Below, piece by piece: positions 50,304 through 59,406 of a stretch of DNA of 64,000 nt. Below the pieces are notes generated by a model that saw only the letters and a program-made list of their open reading frames with translations, searched no databases and was not told the DNA's origin. Both the position numbers and the translations under genes were made by a program. Numbering within the stretch: position 1 is the stretch's first letter; each line of letters opens with the position of its first letter. Origin of the DNA: JAZKHE01 sp040385525 (GTDB lineage Bacteria > Bacteroidota > Bacteroidia > UBA4408); the NCBI GenBank assembly GCA_040385525.1, contig JAZKHE010000009.1:186001-250000 (forward strand), in the 5' to 3' direction.

Positions 50304-52754
50304 ATGAAAAACACTTTCGATTTTGAAGATTTATACGCATCAAATGTAGTTGATGATGAAACAGAGTTTATACCCTTGCTAACTTCAGATGACGAAGAGC
50401 AGATGAATAACGAACAAATTCCAGATATTTTATCAATCTTACCTTTACGAAATACCGTTTTATTTCCGGGTGTTGTAATTCCGATTACGGTTGGTAGAGA
50501 TAAGTCGATAAAACTAATTAAAGATGCGCACAAAGCCGATAAAATTATTGGAGTTGTTTCGCAAAAAGATGATAAGGTAGAAGACCCAACTATAACGGAT
50601 TTAAATACAATTGGAACCATTGCAACCATTATTAAAATGTTGCGTATGCCCGATGGAAACACCACTGTAATTATTCAAGGAAAAAAACGTTTTCAGTTAA
50701 ACGAAGTGGTGCAAGATGAGCCGTATTTAAAAGCAAAAATTACTCCTTTTACCGAAGTTCGTCCCGCTAAAAACGATCAAGAGTTTACTGCTTTGGTTTC
50801 TTCGCTTAAAGATTTATCGTTAAACATTATTAAGCAATCGCCAAACATTCCTTCTGAAGCTGGTTTTGCAATAAAAAATATTGAGAGTCCTCCATTTTTA
50901 ATAAATTTTATTTCGTCTAACATGAATGCTTCTGTAATAGATAAGCAAAAAATGTTAGAAGTAGCCGATTTAAAACAACGTGCTACAATGGTGTTGGAAT
51001 ATCTTACAAAAGATTTACAAATGCTTGAATTAAAAAATCAAATTCAATCAAAAGTAAAAACAGATTTAGATAAACAACAACGCGATTATTTTTTACACCA
51101 ACAACTTAAAACCATTCAAGAAGAGTTGGGTGGAAATGGCTTTGAGCAAGATATTCAAGAGTTTCAAGATAAAGCAGCGAAAAAGAAATGGGATAAAAAA
51201 TTAGCAGATGTTTTTCAAAAAGAAATTATAAAACTGCAACGCATAAATCCTAATTCGGCAGAATATTCTGTGCAAATCAATTTTATTGAAACTTTATTAG
51301 ATATTCCGTGGAACGAATTTACCAAAGATAGATTTGATTTGCGTAAAGCAAAAAGAATATTAGACGACGACCATTATGGTTTAGAAAAAGTGAAAGAAAG
51401 AATTTTAGAACATTTAGCTGTTTTAAAATTAAAAGGAAACATGAAGTCGCCAATACTTTGTTTATACGGACCTCCAGGAGTTGGTAAAACTTCTTTAGGT
51501 AAATCAATAGCCAAAGCCTTAGGTCGTAATTTTATTCGTATGTCGTTGGGTGGCTTGCGCGATGAAGCAGAAATTCGCGGACACAGAAAAACATATATTG
51601 GAGCAATGCCCGGAAGGTTAGTTCAAAATTTAATTAAATCAAATTCATCTAACCCAGTTTTTATTTTAGATGAGATAGATAAAATTGGAAGAGATTCTCA
51701 CGGCGACCCAGCAAGTGCATTGTTAGAAGTGCTAGATCCAGAGCAAAATCATGCCTTTTACGATAATTTTGTGGAGCAAGATATTGATTTATCTAAAGTA
51801 ATGTTTATTGCTACTTGTAATTCATTATCAACTATACATCCCGCTTTGTTAGACAGAATGGAGATTATAGATGTGAATGGTTATACAATTGAAGAAAAAA
51901 CAGAAATTGCTAAACGCCATTTAATTCCAAAACAAATTGAAGAACATGGTTTAAAAGCCAGCCAAGTTCAGTTTAGCGATAGCGTAATCGAAAAAATTAT
52001 TGAAAGCTACACGCGCGAATCTGGCGTTAGAACATTAGAAAAACGTATTGCTAAAGTTGTACGTAATTCTGCTAAATCGGTAGTGTTAAAAGAAAAATTT
52101 ACGCCAAAATTAAGTATAGATAAAGTTGTAAAAATTTTAGGCAACGATTCGTATCAACGCGATAAATATCAAGATAACGATACCGCAGGAGTTGTAGTTG
52201 GTTTGGCTTGGACTCCGGTTGGTGGCGATATACTTTTTATTGAAGCAAGCATTAGTAAAAGTAAAACTCCAAAATTAACTTTAACAGGTAATTTGGGTGA
52301 TGTAATGAAAGAGTCGGCAGTAATTGCTTTAGAATATTTAAAATCGCATGCACCAAAGTTTGGTATAAATCCAACTGTTTTTGATGAATGGAGCATACAT
52401 TTACATGTGCCAGAAGGCGCAACACCTAAAGACGGGCCATCTGCTGGTATTACCATGCTTACCGCTTTAGCATCTGTATTTACACAAAATAAAGTAAAGA
52501 AAAATTTAGCTATGACAGGCGAAATAACGCTTCGTGGGCGTGTGTTACCTGTTGGCGGAATAAAAGAAAAAATACTAGCTGCAAAACGTAGCGGAATAAA
52601 AGAAATTATTTTGAGTGAAGACAACAAAAAAGACATTGAGGATATTAAAAAAGATTATATATCTGATGTAAAATTCCACTATGTAAAAACGATGGAACAA
52701 GTAGTTAAATTGGCTTTGTTAAACGAAAAAGTAAAAGGAGCAATTAAGTTTTAA
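50304..52754 (+). CDS. lon: ATP-dependent protease Lon
   Basis: 816 residues, LonA architecture. The N-terminal LAN domain begins DILSILPLRNTVLFPGVVIP. The AAA+ domain has Walker A GPPGVGKT (389-396), Walker B PVFILDEIDKIG, and sensor elements. The protease domain has the catalytic Ser713 in KDGPSAGITM and Lys756 in GGIKEKILAA, with the expected 43-residue spacing. Degrades misfolded and regulatory proteins in the cytosol. Full length with all motifs, followed by a terminator. Confidence 0.97.
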   Translation: MKNTFDFEDLYASNVVDDETEFIPLLTSDDEEQMNNEQIPDILSILPLRNTVLFPGVVIPITVGRDKSIKLIKDAHKADKIIGVVSQKDDKVEDPTITDLNTIGTIATIIKMLRMPDGNTTVIIQGKKRFQLNEVVQDEPYLKAKITPFTEVRPAKNDQEFTALVSSLKDLSLNIIKQSPNIPSEAGFAIKNIESPPFLINFISSNMNASVIDKQKMLEVADLKQRATMVLEYLTKDLQMLELKNQIQSKVKTDLDKQQRDYFLHQQLKTIQEELGGNGFEQDIQEFQDKAAKKKWDKKLADVFQKEIIKLQRINPNSAEYSVQINFIETLLDIPWNEFTKDRFDLRKAKRILDDDHYGLEKVKERILEHLAVLKLKGNMKSPILCLYGPPGVGKTSLGKSIAKALGRNFIRMSLGGLRDEAEIRGHRKTYIGAMPGRLVQNLIKSNSSNPVFILDEIDKIGRDSHGDPASALLEVLDPEQNHAFYDNFVEQDIDLSKVMFIATCNSLSTIHPALLDRMEIIDVNGYTIEEKTEIAKRHLIPKQIEEHGLKASQVQFSDSVIEKIIESYTRESGVRTLEKRIAKVVRNSAKSVVLKEKFTPKLSIDKVVKILGNDSYQRDKYQDNDTAGVVVGLAWTPVGGDILFIEASISKSKTPKLTLTGNLGDVMKESAVIALEYLKSHAPKFGINPTVFDEWSIHLHVPEGATPKDGPSAGITMLTALASVFTQNKVKKNLAMTGEITLRGRVLPVGGIKEKILAAKRSGIKEIILSEDNKKDIEDIKKDYISDVKFHYVKTMEQVVKLALLNEKVKGAIKF

Positions 52755-52776
52755 TCAAAATTTTTAAAGTAAATTT

Positions 52777-52808
52777 TAAAAGCGCAGTTTTTTAATTGCG
52801 CTTTTTTA
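52777..52808 (+). terminator. Bidirectional terminator between lon and the convergent gene
   Basis: AAAAGCGCA (52779-52787) pairs with TGCGCTTTT (52797-52805) around a T-rich loop, with A/T runs on both sides. It serves lon and the minus-strand gene ending at 52811. Confidence 0.85.
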
Positions 52809-52810
52809 TT

Positions 52811-53737
52811 TTAATAAAACAGGCTTGGATTCAGCGCTCCGTTTAAGTAAAGACTTGGCTTTTTAATTTTTTGATTTTCTTTAAATAAATAAGGATTTCC
52901 ATCTTCACCTATCATAGGTATATGCGCATTTTTTGTTTTTTGCCAAGCCTTAGGTAAAAAATACATATCGTGTATTATTTTATTTTGCACCACATTGCGT
53001 ATTTGTTCGGCATCAACTCCTGCATTAAATTGTATTGTTTGATTTCCGTACATGTAATAATTTTTTGTTGGCACGTACTGAAATTGCAAACCTAAAATTC
53101 CGTGCGATAAATTTCCGTATTGTGCATTTGTCAAATCCATGTAGCCAAAGCGAGATGGGTAGTTTGCATCATCAACTCGTTTGCCGTTTGCGCCAGTCCA
53201 AAGTAAATTATTTATACCAAAACACATGTTTTTGTAGCGATATTGTAGGAGCAAAGCACCAGTTCTAAATCGGTCATAATAACCACGCGAAAAAATATCA
53301 TTTTCTGTAATTAACGAAAAATTATTTATTTCAAAAGCTAAGGTTCCGGTAGTTTGTGTGGTTTTTATTTTGTTAAAGTAAATGTTGTAGCTGTAAGCAA
53401 AACTATTTTTTTTATACGTTTGGTTAGCAATAGGAGAGAAGAAATAATGGCTATCTGTTTTTGTTTTACCAAACGAAAGTAAAAAGCCACTGGTGGTTTG
53501 TAGCTCAATGTATTTAGCTTTTGGACCTAAATTTTTAAAACTATAAAATGCTTTTACGCCAGCGTTTACTTGTGCAAAATCGTAGCAATAATACGTTTGC
53601 GCAAAAATTCCAACTCTATTAAATTTGGTGCCTAAAGCGCTGCTTATTCCAAAATTAAAACCCCAATTACTTGGCTTAGCTTGTAATGTTGTTAGCTTTA
53701 ATACAGCAAGAAATAATATTAAAATATTTTTTTTCAA
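52811..53737 (-). CDS. Probable outer-membrane beta-barrel protein
   Basis: 308 residues with a signal peptide (MKKNILILFLAVLKLTTLQA). The mature protein alternates aromatic and polar residues throughout (QTYYCYDFAQVNAGVKAFYSF, NSFAYSYNIYFNKI, TGALLLQYRYKNMCFGI, QYGNLSHGILGLQFQYV), as in beta-barrel strands. It ends in LFY, an aromatic C-terminus typical of outer-membrane barrels. The segment FSRGYYDRFRTGALLLQYR resembles polymorphic-toxin-type EndoU/'DUF' barrels, but I do not claim that. Function unknown. Confidence 0.7.
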   Translation of the reverse strand: MKKNILILFLAVLKLTTLQAKPSNWGFNFGISSALGTKFNRVGIFAQTYYCYDFAQVNAGVKAFYSFKNLGPKAKYIELQTTSGFLLSFGKTKTDSHYFFSPIANQTYKKNSFAYSYNIYFNKIKTTQTTGTLAFEINNFSLITENDIFSRGYYDRFRTGALLLQYRYKNMCFGINNLLWTGANGKRVDDANYPSRFGYMDLTNAQYGNLSHGILGLQFQYVPTKNYYMYGNQTIQFNAGVDAEQIRNVVQNKIIHDMYFLPKAWQKTKNAHIPMIGEDGNPYLFKENQKIKKPSLYLNGALNPSLFY

Positions 53738-53837
53738 ATAATTTCTGTTATTGGTAAATGTATTGCTTTTGTTTATTACATTAGTACTAATATATTATTT
53801 ACTTTTTAATAAAGTATAATTCTATTCTTTGTAAAAA

Positions 53838-55949
53838 ATGAAAAACTCCATTTTTATACTTCTTATATTAATTCCATTTTTTGTTTTCCCACAAAACAAT
53901 ACGAATATCGATTCGCTTTATACTGCTTTTAATACTAACAAAATTGATACCAATAAAGTTAATGCAGGCATTGAGTTAGCTAATTTTTATAAAAATGGCG
54001 ATGGCAAAAAAGCTATTGATATTGCTACTAAAGCCTTGGTTATTAGTAAAGCAAATTCTTTTAATAAAGGAACTGCGCTTTTAAATAATATAATTGGTAA
54101 TGTATATAGTGGTAACGGCGAATTTAATAAAGCTAAAGAGTACTATTTACTAGCCGAAGTGTCTGCTACTAAAATTAATGATAATTATATCCTTGCAAAA
54201 GTGCATAATAATTTGGGAATTGTTTATGATGAGTTAGGCGATTATGATAAAGCGTTAAAATATTATTTGGCTTCTATGCGAAGCAAAGAAAAAGTAAATA
54301 ACAGAAAAGGTATTGCTACATCATTAATTAATATTGGCGTACTTCAATTTAAAATAGGGCGAAATAAAGAATCAATAGCTACTATGTATAAAGCCATTGA
54401 GGTTATTAACGAAGTGAAAAATTATAAAGATTTAAGTTATCCATACACTACGCTTGGCAATGCTTATGGCGATTTAAAGCAATACGATAGCTCTGAATTT
54501 TATATTAATAAATCGATAGAAAATGGAAAAAAGTTTGAAGACGTTTTTACATTGTCTAAAGCTACTTCCAATATGGCAGATTTTTTGGTTGAACAAAAAA
54601 GGTTTCAAGAGTCAATTAAATATGCTGAAGAGGCCATAGTATTGTTTAATTCAATAGAAAGTAAAGATGGTTTGGTTCGTGCTAATATGGTTATTGGCAG
54701 AGCTCATGCTGGGTTAAAACAATATGACAAGGCAGAAGAGTTTTTGGATAAATCCTTAAAAATGGCTTTGCAATTAGGTTTAAAAAAAGAAATTCAAACC
54801 ACTTATTTTTTTAAATACAAAGCTTGTTACGAAAATAAAAAATACGAATGTGCGGTAGAAAATTTGATGATGATGTCTTCCTACAGAGATAGTTTGTTTA
54901 ACGAAAACAGCAACCGACAAATTGCTGATATGGAAACCAAATACGAAACCGAAAAAAAAGATAAAGAATTAATTAAAAAAAATGCAGAAATAAAAACGCA
55001 ACAGCTTGAGTCGAGTAGGAGAGCATTACAGCGAAACGCTTTTATAGTAGGTTTTTTAATAATTGCTTTAGCAAGTATATTTATTTTTAAAAATTATAAA
55101 AAAATAAGAAAAGCTAACGCAATAATTTCAGAACAAAAGCATGAAGTAGAGCAACAAAAAGAAATTATTGAAGAAAAAAACAAAGAAATAACCGATAGTA
55201 TACAGTACGCCAAAAGAATTCAAAATGCTTTGTTTGCAAGCCAAACTACATTGCAAAAAAACTTAAATGAGTATTTTATTTTGCATAAACCAAAAGATAT
55301 TGTGAGTGGCGATTTTTATTGGGCAAACGAATTAGAAGTAAATGGCAGTAAAAAATTTGTAATTGCAACAGCCGACTGCACTGGTCATGGTGTGCCTGGA
55401 GCATTTATGAGTTTATTAAATATTTCTTTTTTAAACAAAGCTGTTATAGAAAACGAAATTGCAGCACCCAATAAAATTTTAGATTTTGTTCGTAGCAATG
55501 TTATTAAAGCATTAAATCCCGAAGGAAGCGAAGTAGCATCAAAAGACGGAATGGATTGTGTGTTATGTACCTTTGATTTTAGTAATAAAACCTTGCAATT
55601 TGCTTGTGCTAACAATCCGTTATTGTTATTAAGAGATGGAGTTTTAACAGAATACAAAGTAGATAAAATGCCTGTAGGCATGCATTCTGGTTTAGAGAAA
55701 GATTTTAGCATGCAACAAATTGAATTAAAAACTGGAGACATAATATACACATACACGGATGGTTATGCCGATCAGTTTGGTGGACCAAAAGGTAAAAAGT
55801 TTAAGTATAAACCTTTGCATGAGTTGTTAGTAAACAATGCAAATTTACCAATGCAAGAACAGCACACTATTTTAGCAAATAAAATAGAAAGTTGGAGAGG
55901 GACTTTAGAACAGGTTGATGATATATTAGTGATTGGAGTTCGCATATAG
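53838..55949 (+). CDS. TPR sensor with SpoIIE-type PP2C phosphatase
   Basis: 703 residues. The signal peptide ends near 18 (FFVFPQ). About seven tetratricopeptide repeats follow to residue 345 (AKVHNNLGIVYDELGDYDKA is the clearest). One membrane helix lies at about 398-418 (AFIVGFLIIALASIFIFK), then a coiled coil (KHEVEQQKEIIEEKNKEI) and a cytosolic PP2C/SpoIIE phosphatase domain (about 465-703). The phosphatase has SGDFYWANE, ATADCTGHGVPGAFMSLLN, SKDGMDCVLCTFD and TDGYADQFGG, so metal-binding aspartates are present. The design suggests a periplasmic TPR sensor controlling a serine/threonine phosphatase that acts on anti-sigma antagonist-like partners. Such proteins are abundant in Bacteroidota; no partner gene is adjacent. 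Confidence 0.9.
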   Translation: MKNSIFILLILIPFFVFPQNNTNIDSLYTAFNTNKIDTNKVNAGIELANFYKNGDGKKAIDIATKALVISKANSFNKGTALLNNIIGNVYSGNGEFNKAKEYYLLAEVSATKINDNYILAKVHNNLGIVYDELGDYDKALKYYLASMRSKEKVNNRKGIATSLINIGVLQFKIGRNKESIATMYKAIEVINEVKNYKDLSYPYTTLGNAYGDLKQYDSSEFYINKSIENGKKFEDVFTLSKATSNMADFLVEQKRFQESIKYAEEAIVLFNSIESKDGLVRANMVIGRAHAGLKQYDKAEEFLDKSLKMALQLGLKKEIQTTYFFKYKACYENKKYECAVENLMMMSSYRDSLFNENSNRQIADMETKYETEKKDKELIKKNAEIKTQQLESSRRALQRNAFIVGFLIIALASIFIFKNYKKIRKANAIISEQKHEVEQQKEIIEEKNKEITDSIQYAKRIQNALFASQTTLQKNLNEYFILHKPKDIVSGDFYWANELEVNGSKKFVIATADCTGHGVPGAFMSLLNISFLNKAVIENEIAAPNKILDFVRSNVIKALNPEGSEVASKDGMDCVLCTFDFSNKTLQFACANNPLLLLRDGVLTEYKVDKMPVGMHSGLEKDFSMQQIELKTGDIIYTYTDGYADQFGGPKGKKFKYKPLHELLVNNANLPMQEQHTILANKIESWRGTLEQVDDILVIGVRI

Positions 55950-55999
55950 CGAACGAACAATCATGCTTATATATCACAATGCCGAACTCGCTTCGGTAT

Positions 56000-56035
56000 G
56001 ATGATATTTTGCTAATTGGAATAAAAATTAGCTAA
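56000..56035 (+). pseudogene. Duplicated 3' tail of a SpoIIE-phosphatase gene
   Basis: Twelve codons, including the stop, encode DDILLIGIKIS, closely parallel to the true C-terminus DDILVIGVRI of the phosphatase gene that ends 50 bp upstream. The bases between contain a small hairpin (CCGAACTCGCTTCGG) and no open frame. This looks like the end of a second, deleted paralogue or the original end of the same gene displaced by an insertion. The match is short. Confidence 0.4.
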
Positions 56036-56069
56036 TCAACAATAGTGACTTTGTTAGCTAAGCATAAAT

Positions 56070-56501
56070 TTATCCATTAGAATTGGGGTCAAATTTTACC
56101 ATCCATTCAATACCATATTTGTCTCTAAACATAGCAAAATAAGTTCCATCAGGATTTTCGTCAATAGGCATTTCAATATGTCCGCCTGCAGAAAGTCCAT
56201 TAAATAATTTATAGGCTTCTTCCTTGCTTTCAGCATTGATTGAAATCTTGCTTCTGTTTTCTTCTTCACTTACTTTACCCATAACTTCTAGAATGTCGTT
56301 AGCCATTAGAACGCCACTGCCAATTGGTAAAGAAATATACATTAGTTTGTTTTCTTCGTTTGCAGGTATAGGAAATTCAGGGCTTGAAATTTCTTTAAAG
56401 CGAACAACTTTTGAAAACTCTCCGCCAAATACTGATTTGTAAAAAGTAAATGCTTCTTCTGCATTTCCGTTAAAGTTAATGTGTGGATTAATTTGTGCCA
56501 T
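56070..56501 (-). CDS. VOC family protein (PhnB-like)
   Basis: 143 residues in the vicinal-oxygen-chelate fold. It opens INPHINFNGNAEEAFTFYKS, followed by VFGGEFSKVVRF, and closes with GGHIEMPIDENPDGTYFAMFRDKYGIEWMV, the pattern of the PhnB/3-demethylubiquinone-like subgroup. Members vary in function and many are unassigned; some protect against antibiotics. It begins 18 bp after the stop of the arr gene, so both probably share a transcript. No metal ligand set is clear enough to predict activity. Confidence 0.85.
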   Translation of the reverse strand: MAQINPHINFNGNAEEAFTFYKSVFGGEFSKVVRFKEISSPEFPIPANEENKLMYISLPIGSGVLMANDILEVMGKVSEEENRSKISINAESKEEAYKLFNGLSAGGHIEMPIDENPDGTYFAMFRDKYGIEWMVKFDPNSNG

Positions 56502-56519
56502 AATCTATTTTTTAATTCG

Positions 56520-56960
56520 TTACTCGTTTAGTGAATTTATTCCTTGTTCTTTAAGCTTTGCTAATGTGTCTTTCATTGTTTTAACTTGTTCGGCTGGATG
56601 ACCTTGCCAAACTGAAACTTCTCCTACAACTTTAAATGGTTGTGTAGAACGATAAGATTTTGTTGGGTTTCCCGGAAATTTTTTGTTTGTCAGGTCGGGG
56701 TCGTCTTCAATTTGTCCTGTTGGTTCTACTAAATAAATTCTTTCTCTTCCTTCTCCAATGGCAAGTTCTGCGCCCCAAATTGCAGCATCAAGTGTTGCTG
56801 TTAAAAAAATGTATTTCGCATTTTTTCTTTCTCCAAAGTTAGAGTTTTTACCTACTTCAATTAAGTCACCAATTTTTAGATCAGCCTTTGTCCCGTGAAA
56901 ATATGTTTGTACGAAAGGTGTAGCTCCAATTGGCTTTTGTTCGTTTTGATTATTTTCCAT
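56520..56960 (-). CDS. arr: NAD+:rifampin ADP-ribosyltransferase
   Basis: 146 residues from the ATG at 56960; a TTG two codons earlier is less likely. Family landmarks are FVQTYFHGTKADLKIGDLI near the N-terminus, NAKYIFLTATLDAAIWGAEL in the middle, and GEGRERIYLVEPTG, EDDPDLTNKKFPGNPTKSYR and VGEVSVWQG at the end, the NAD and rifamycin-contact segments of Arr. Arr transfers ADP-ribose from NAD+ to a rifamycin hydroxyl group and inactivates it. Members such as arr-2 are known from integron gene cassettes. Here the gene lies just after one of the cassette-like spacer elements (56991-57086). Resistance in this organism is untested. Confidence 0.9.
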   Translation of the reverse strand: MENNQNEQKPIGATPFVQTYFHGTKADLKIGDLIEVGKNSNFGERKNAKYIFLTATLDAAIWGAELAIGEGRERIYLVEPTGQIEDDPDLTNKKFPGNPTKSYRSTQPFKVVGEVSVWQGHPAEQVKTMKDTLAKLKEQGINSLNE

Positions 56961-56990
56961 TCTCAATTATTAATGTATGTATCACAATGA

Positions 56991-57086
56991 CCGCTAATGT
57001 TTATAGGCTTGGTGAAGAAGCGGGTATTTAGATCAAATTTTTATGTGGAGTTCGAAACCCCACCTTTTGCAAATGTACTGTTAGCG
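56991..57086 (-). repeat. Cassette-like spacer element E1
   Basis: Minus-strand reading: CGCTAACAGTACATTTGCAA at the gene-distal end, then AAGGTGGGGTT, and ATTAGCGGTC at the end nearest arr, 25-30 bp before the arr ATG. The start shares about 25 positions with E3 (60460-60592). The two ends, CGCTAA and TTAGCG, form a terminal inverted repeat. Confidence 0.65.
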
Positions 57087-57124
57087 ATGGCATACAAAAC
57101 GGTTTATGTTAGTTCGGATAAAAA

Positions 57125-58495
57125 TTAGTTTCCACCTACTGCATTTATCGTTTTTCCGCAATCTTCTTTTTCTCCCGATATTAACGATCCTTTAACTGTA
57201 TGATTTCCTTTTCCATCATCATTCATATAATAGATGGCGTCTTTACAAGGAAAAGAACTTGAACTTCCTCCATTTAAGCGAGAGGTAGAACTTCCCGCTT
57301 TAACATATAACTGATTTTTAGAGGTGTTTTTAATTGTTTTTTTATCAGTACCAGCGTTAGAATTTCCTTTGTTAGCTGAACTATTGTAACTACTTGTGGT
57401 TTCAACTACCACATCTTCAACTGTAGTATCAACTTTAAAGTTTTTTGTTTTAAGAACATAAGCTCCTTTTTTAGTTACTCCATCTGCATGAATTTCAACT
57501 TGAGCTTCTCCATGAAAAACGTGATCGGCTTTTGTAAAAATAAATTCACTAAGTACAGTGCCATCGGTTTTAATAAATCCGTAAAGCGGTGCAGATGCTA
57601 TCAAAATGTCTGCTGACTCCTTATCATTACTTGGATTATTAAATAAGTCGGAAATACTATTGTATTTATAAGGAATAACGAATTTTCCAGTTCTATCTAC
57701 AAGTCCATAAATGTAGTTTTTTCTTACTTTGAACAATTCATTATTCAACGCTTTTGGTGCTTCATCATATTCATCAGAAAATAAAAGAACACCTTTAGAA
57801 TCAACTACTCCATATTTTGTACCTATTTTAACATATCCGAATTTATTTTCATCAAAGTCATAAGCAGCATCGTATGAGTTGGTTCCAATAGTTGTTCCTG
57901 TGGTGTCAATAAAACCATATTTATTATCTTTCATAACAATGGCTACACCTTTTGAAAATGGCTCTACTTTATCGTAAATGGCTTTAATTACTTCAACTCC
58001 TGCATTATTAATATATCCCATTTTTCCATTTAGAGTAACTTCACTAAATCCCTTTCTAAAAGGCGACATCTTCTCATATTTAAAAGGAATAACAACTTTA
58101 TTTTTGAAATCAATACAGCCCCATTTTTCTTTCTTTTTTACGCAAATTAAGCCGTTATACATTGGACCAAAAACACCGTAATCGTATTCAATAGGAATTA
58201 TTAATTCACCTAAAACGTTAGTCCAACCAAACTTATCTTTTTTTCTTACACGGATTAAATAATTATCAGATTTTATTCTTTTAAGCACATTGTTTATAAA
58301 CTCAGTTTCCTTAGAATAGCCATTCTCACTTTGTCTTATTCTTTCTACCCACTTACCTTGGTTGGGATAAGAAAAAGCAATTTCGGTATACATGTCCCAT
58401 TTTTCTGTGGGGCTTACTTGATTTTGTTGTGCATTAAGAAATAATGTACTGCCAAAAAAAGAAAGTAGAATAAGTGTTTTTTGTAAATGAATCAT
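57125..58495 (-). CDS. Secreted WG-repeat protein
   Basis: 456 residues. The signal peptide ends at about residue 22 (TLFLNAQQ). Seven WG (beta-strand) repeats follow, from KDKFGWTNVLGELIIPIEYD through KEKWGCIDFKNKVVIPFKYE and NYIYGLVDRTGKFVIPYKYN, at about 90-340. A Ser/Asn/Gly-rich linker leads to a small C-terminal part with two cysteines (FPCKDAIYYMNDD, KEDCGKTI). WG repeats probably mediate protein binding; no enzymatic function is known. It is bounded by elements E1 and E2, so it looks like one unit of the cassette-like array. Confidence 0.85.
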   Translation of the reverse strand: MIHLQKTLILLSFFGSTLFLNAQQNQVSPTEKWDMYTEIAFSYPNQGKWVERIRQSENGYSKETEFINNVLKRIKSDNYLIRVRKKDKFGWTNVLGELIIPIEYDYGVFGPMYNGLICVKKKEKWGCIDFKNKVVIPFKYEKMSPFRKGFSEVTLNGKMGYINNAGVEVIKAIYDKVEPFSKGVAIVMKDNKYGFIDTTGTTIGTNSYDAAYDFDENKFGYVKIGTKYGVVDSKGVLLFSDEYDEAPKALNNELFKVRKNYIYGLVDRTGKFVIPYKYNSISDLFNNPSNDKESADILIASAPLYGFIKTDGTVLSEFIFTKADHVFHGEAQVEIHADGVTKKGAYVLKTKNFKVDTTVEDVVVETTSSYNSSANKGNSNAGTDKKTIKNTSKNQLYVKAGSSTSRLNGGSSSSFPCKDAIYYMNDDGKGNHTVKGSLISGEKEDCGKTINAVGGN

Positions 58496-58564
58496 GATTT
58501 GTTTTTTATTTTAAAATTAAGAATAAAATCTCAACGTATTTAAAATTAGTAATTATTGCTCGAA

Positions 58565-58670
58565 CGCTAATCACCGCGATATTTTTAAATGGTCGAATTT
58601 CTTGGAAACATACAAACCGAGTTTCAGTTAACCATTCAACCGCCAATTTCTAATAAGTGCGTGTTAGACG
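58565..58670 (-). repeat. Cassette-like spacer element E2
   Basis: Minus-strand reading: GTCTAACACGCACTTATTAG, then GGCGGTT about 20 bp in, and TGATTAGCGTTCG at the end, about 70 bp before the WG-repeat gene. More diverged than E1 and E3 but with the same order CTAACA ... GGCGGTT ... TTAGCG. The TAA stop codon of the XRE gene lies inside its first CTAAC. Confidence 0.5.
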
Positions 58671-58891
58671 GGCGTTGTTTTTTGTTCATCATTAACATAC
58701 TCTAAAATGTCACAGGGTTGGCATTCTAATACTTTACAAATTGTCTCCAAAGTGCTAAACCGAATTGCTTTTGCTTTTCCTGTTTTAAGTATAGAAAGAT
58801 TGGATAAAGTCAAACCAACTTTGTCAGAAAGTTCATTAAGTGACATTTTCCGTTTAGCCATTACAACGTCTAAATTTACTACAATTGCCAT
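58664..58891 (-). CDS. XRE-family transcriptional regulator (YozG-like)
   Basis: 75 residues, essentially one helix-turn-helix: MAIVVNLDVVMAKRKMSLNE, then LSDKVGLTLSNLSILKTGKAK and LETICKVLECQPCDILEYV. This is the compact Cro/C1 form always found with a DUF2975 membrane protein (YozG-YoaS type pairs). It begins 3 bp after the DUF2975 stop. It probably represses its own operon through the inverted repeat at 59418-59442. Its stop codon falls in the flanking spacer element E2. Confidence 0.9.
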   Translation of the reverse strand: MAIVVNLDVVMAKRKMSLNELSDKVGLTLSNLSILKTGKAKAIRFSTLETICKVLECQPCDILEYVNDEQKTTPV

Positions 58892-58894
58892 AGC

Positions 58895-59377
58895 TTAAAC
58901 AGTTAAATCGTTTTCGTTTTTAAAATCAATTGCATTTTGCAAAAGCTTTTTGAGTATAGTGGCAAAAACCGCCACCACCAATGGCACACAGGCAAATGCA
59001 AAAGCAAAAATAATTAACCCAGGTGCATCGTCTATCTCCGCAAAATGGAAAGCAGCCGGCATATAACCCATCAGTGCTATGCTCATAGCCACAGCACAAT
59101 ACATTATTTTTTGCAGTACACGAACCGGATACTCAGAAAATACTTTGTTCATGTCGATGTATGATAGGAGTTTTAAACCAAAATACAAAGCAAGAAAAAA
59201 TGGAATGGCAGCTGCATATAGCGAAGCCATCACCAAATAACCTGACTTCGGTTCCTGCGGAAATTCGGCTGTCCATCCTTCACCGATATATGGAAATGCA
59301 AATACACACAATGATAGAACGGCAAGTCCCACAATGACGATTACTATTCGTAGAAATACAGTTGAAAATTTATTCAT
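58895..59377 (-). CDS. DUF2975 membrane protein (YoaS-like)
   Basis: 160 residues with four membrane helices (about 10-30, 45-68, 88-108 and 122-145) and short loops. The family has no established activity but is nearly always encoded just upstream of a small XRE regulator, as here, where the spacing is 3 bp. The pair may act as a membrane-linked switch. It has a well-resolved promoter with an internal operator at 59407-59442. Confidence 0.88.
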   Translation of the reverse strand: MNKFSTVFLRIVIVIVGLAVLSLCVFAFPYIGEGWTAEFPQEPKSGYLVMASLYAAAIPFFLALYFGLKLLSYIDMNKVFSEYPVRVLQKIMYCAVAMSIALMGYMPAAFHFAEIDDAPGLIIFAFAFACVPLVVAVFATILKKLLQNAIDFKNENDLTV

Positions 59378-59406
59378 ATCAATTTTGAATTTAATGTTTA
59401 TGCCTG

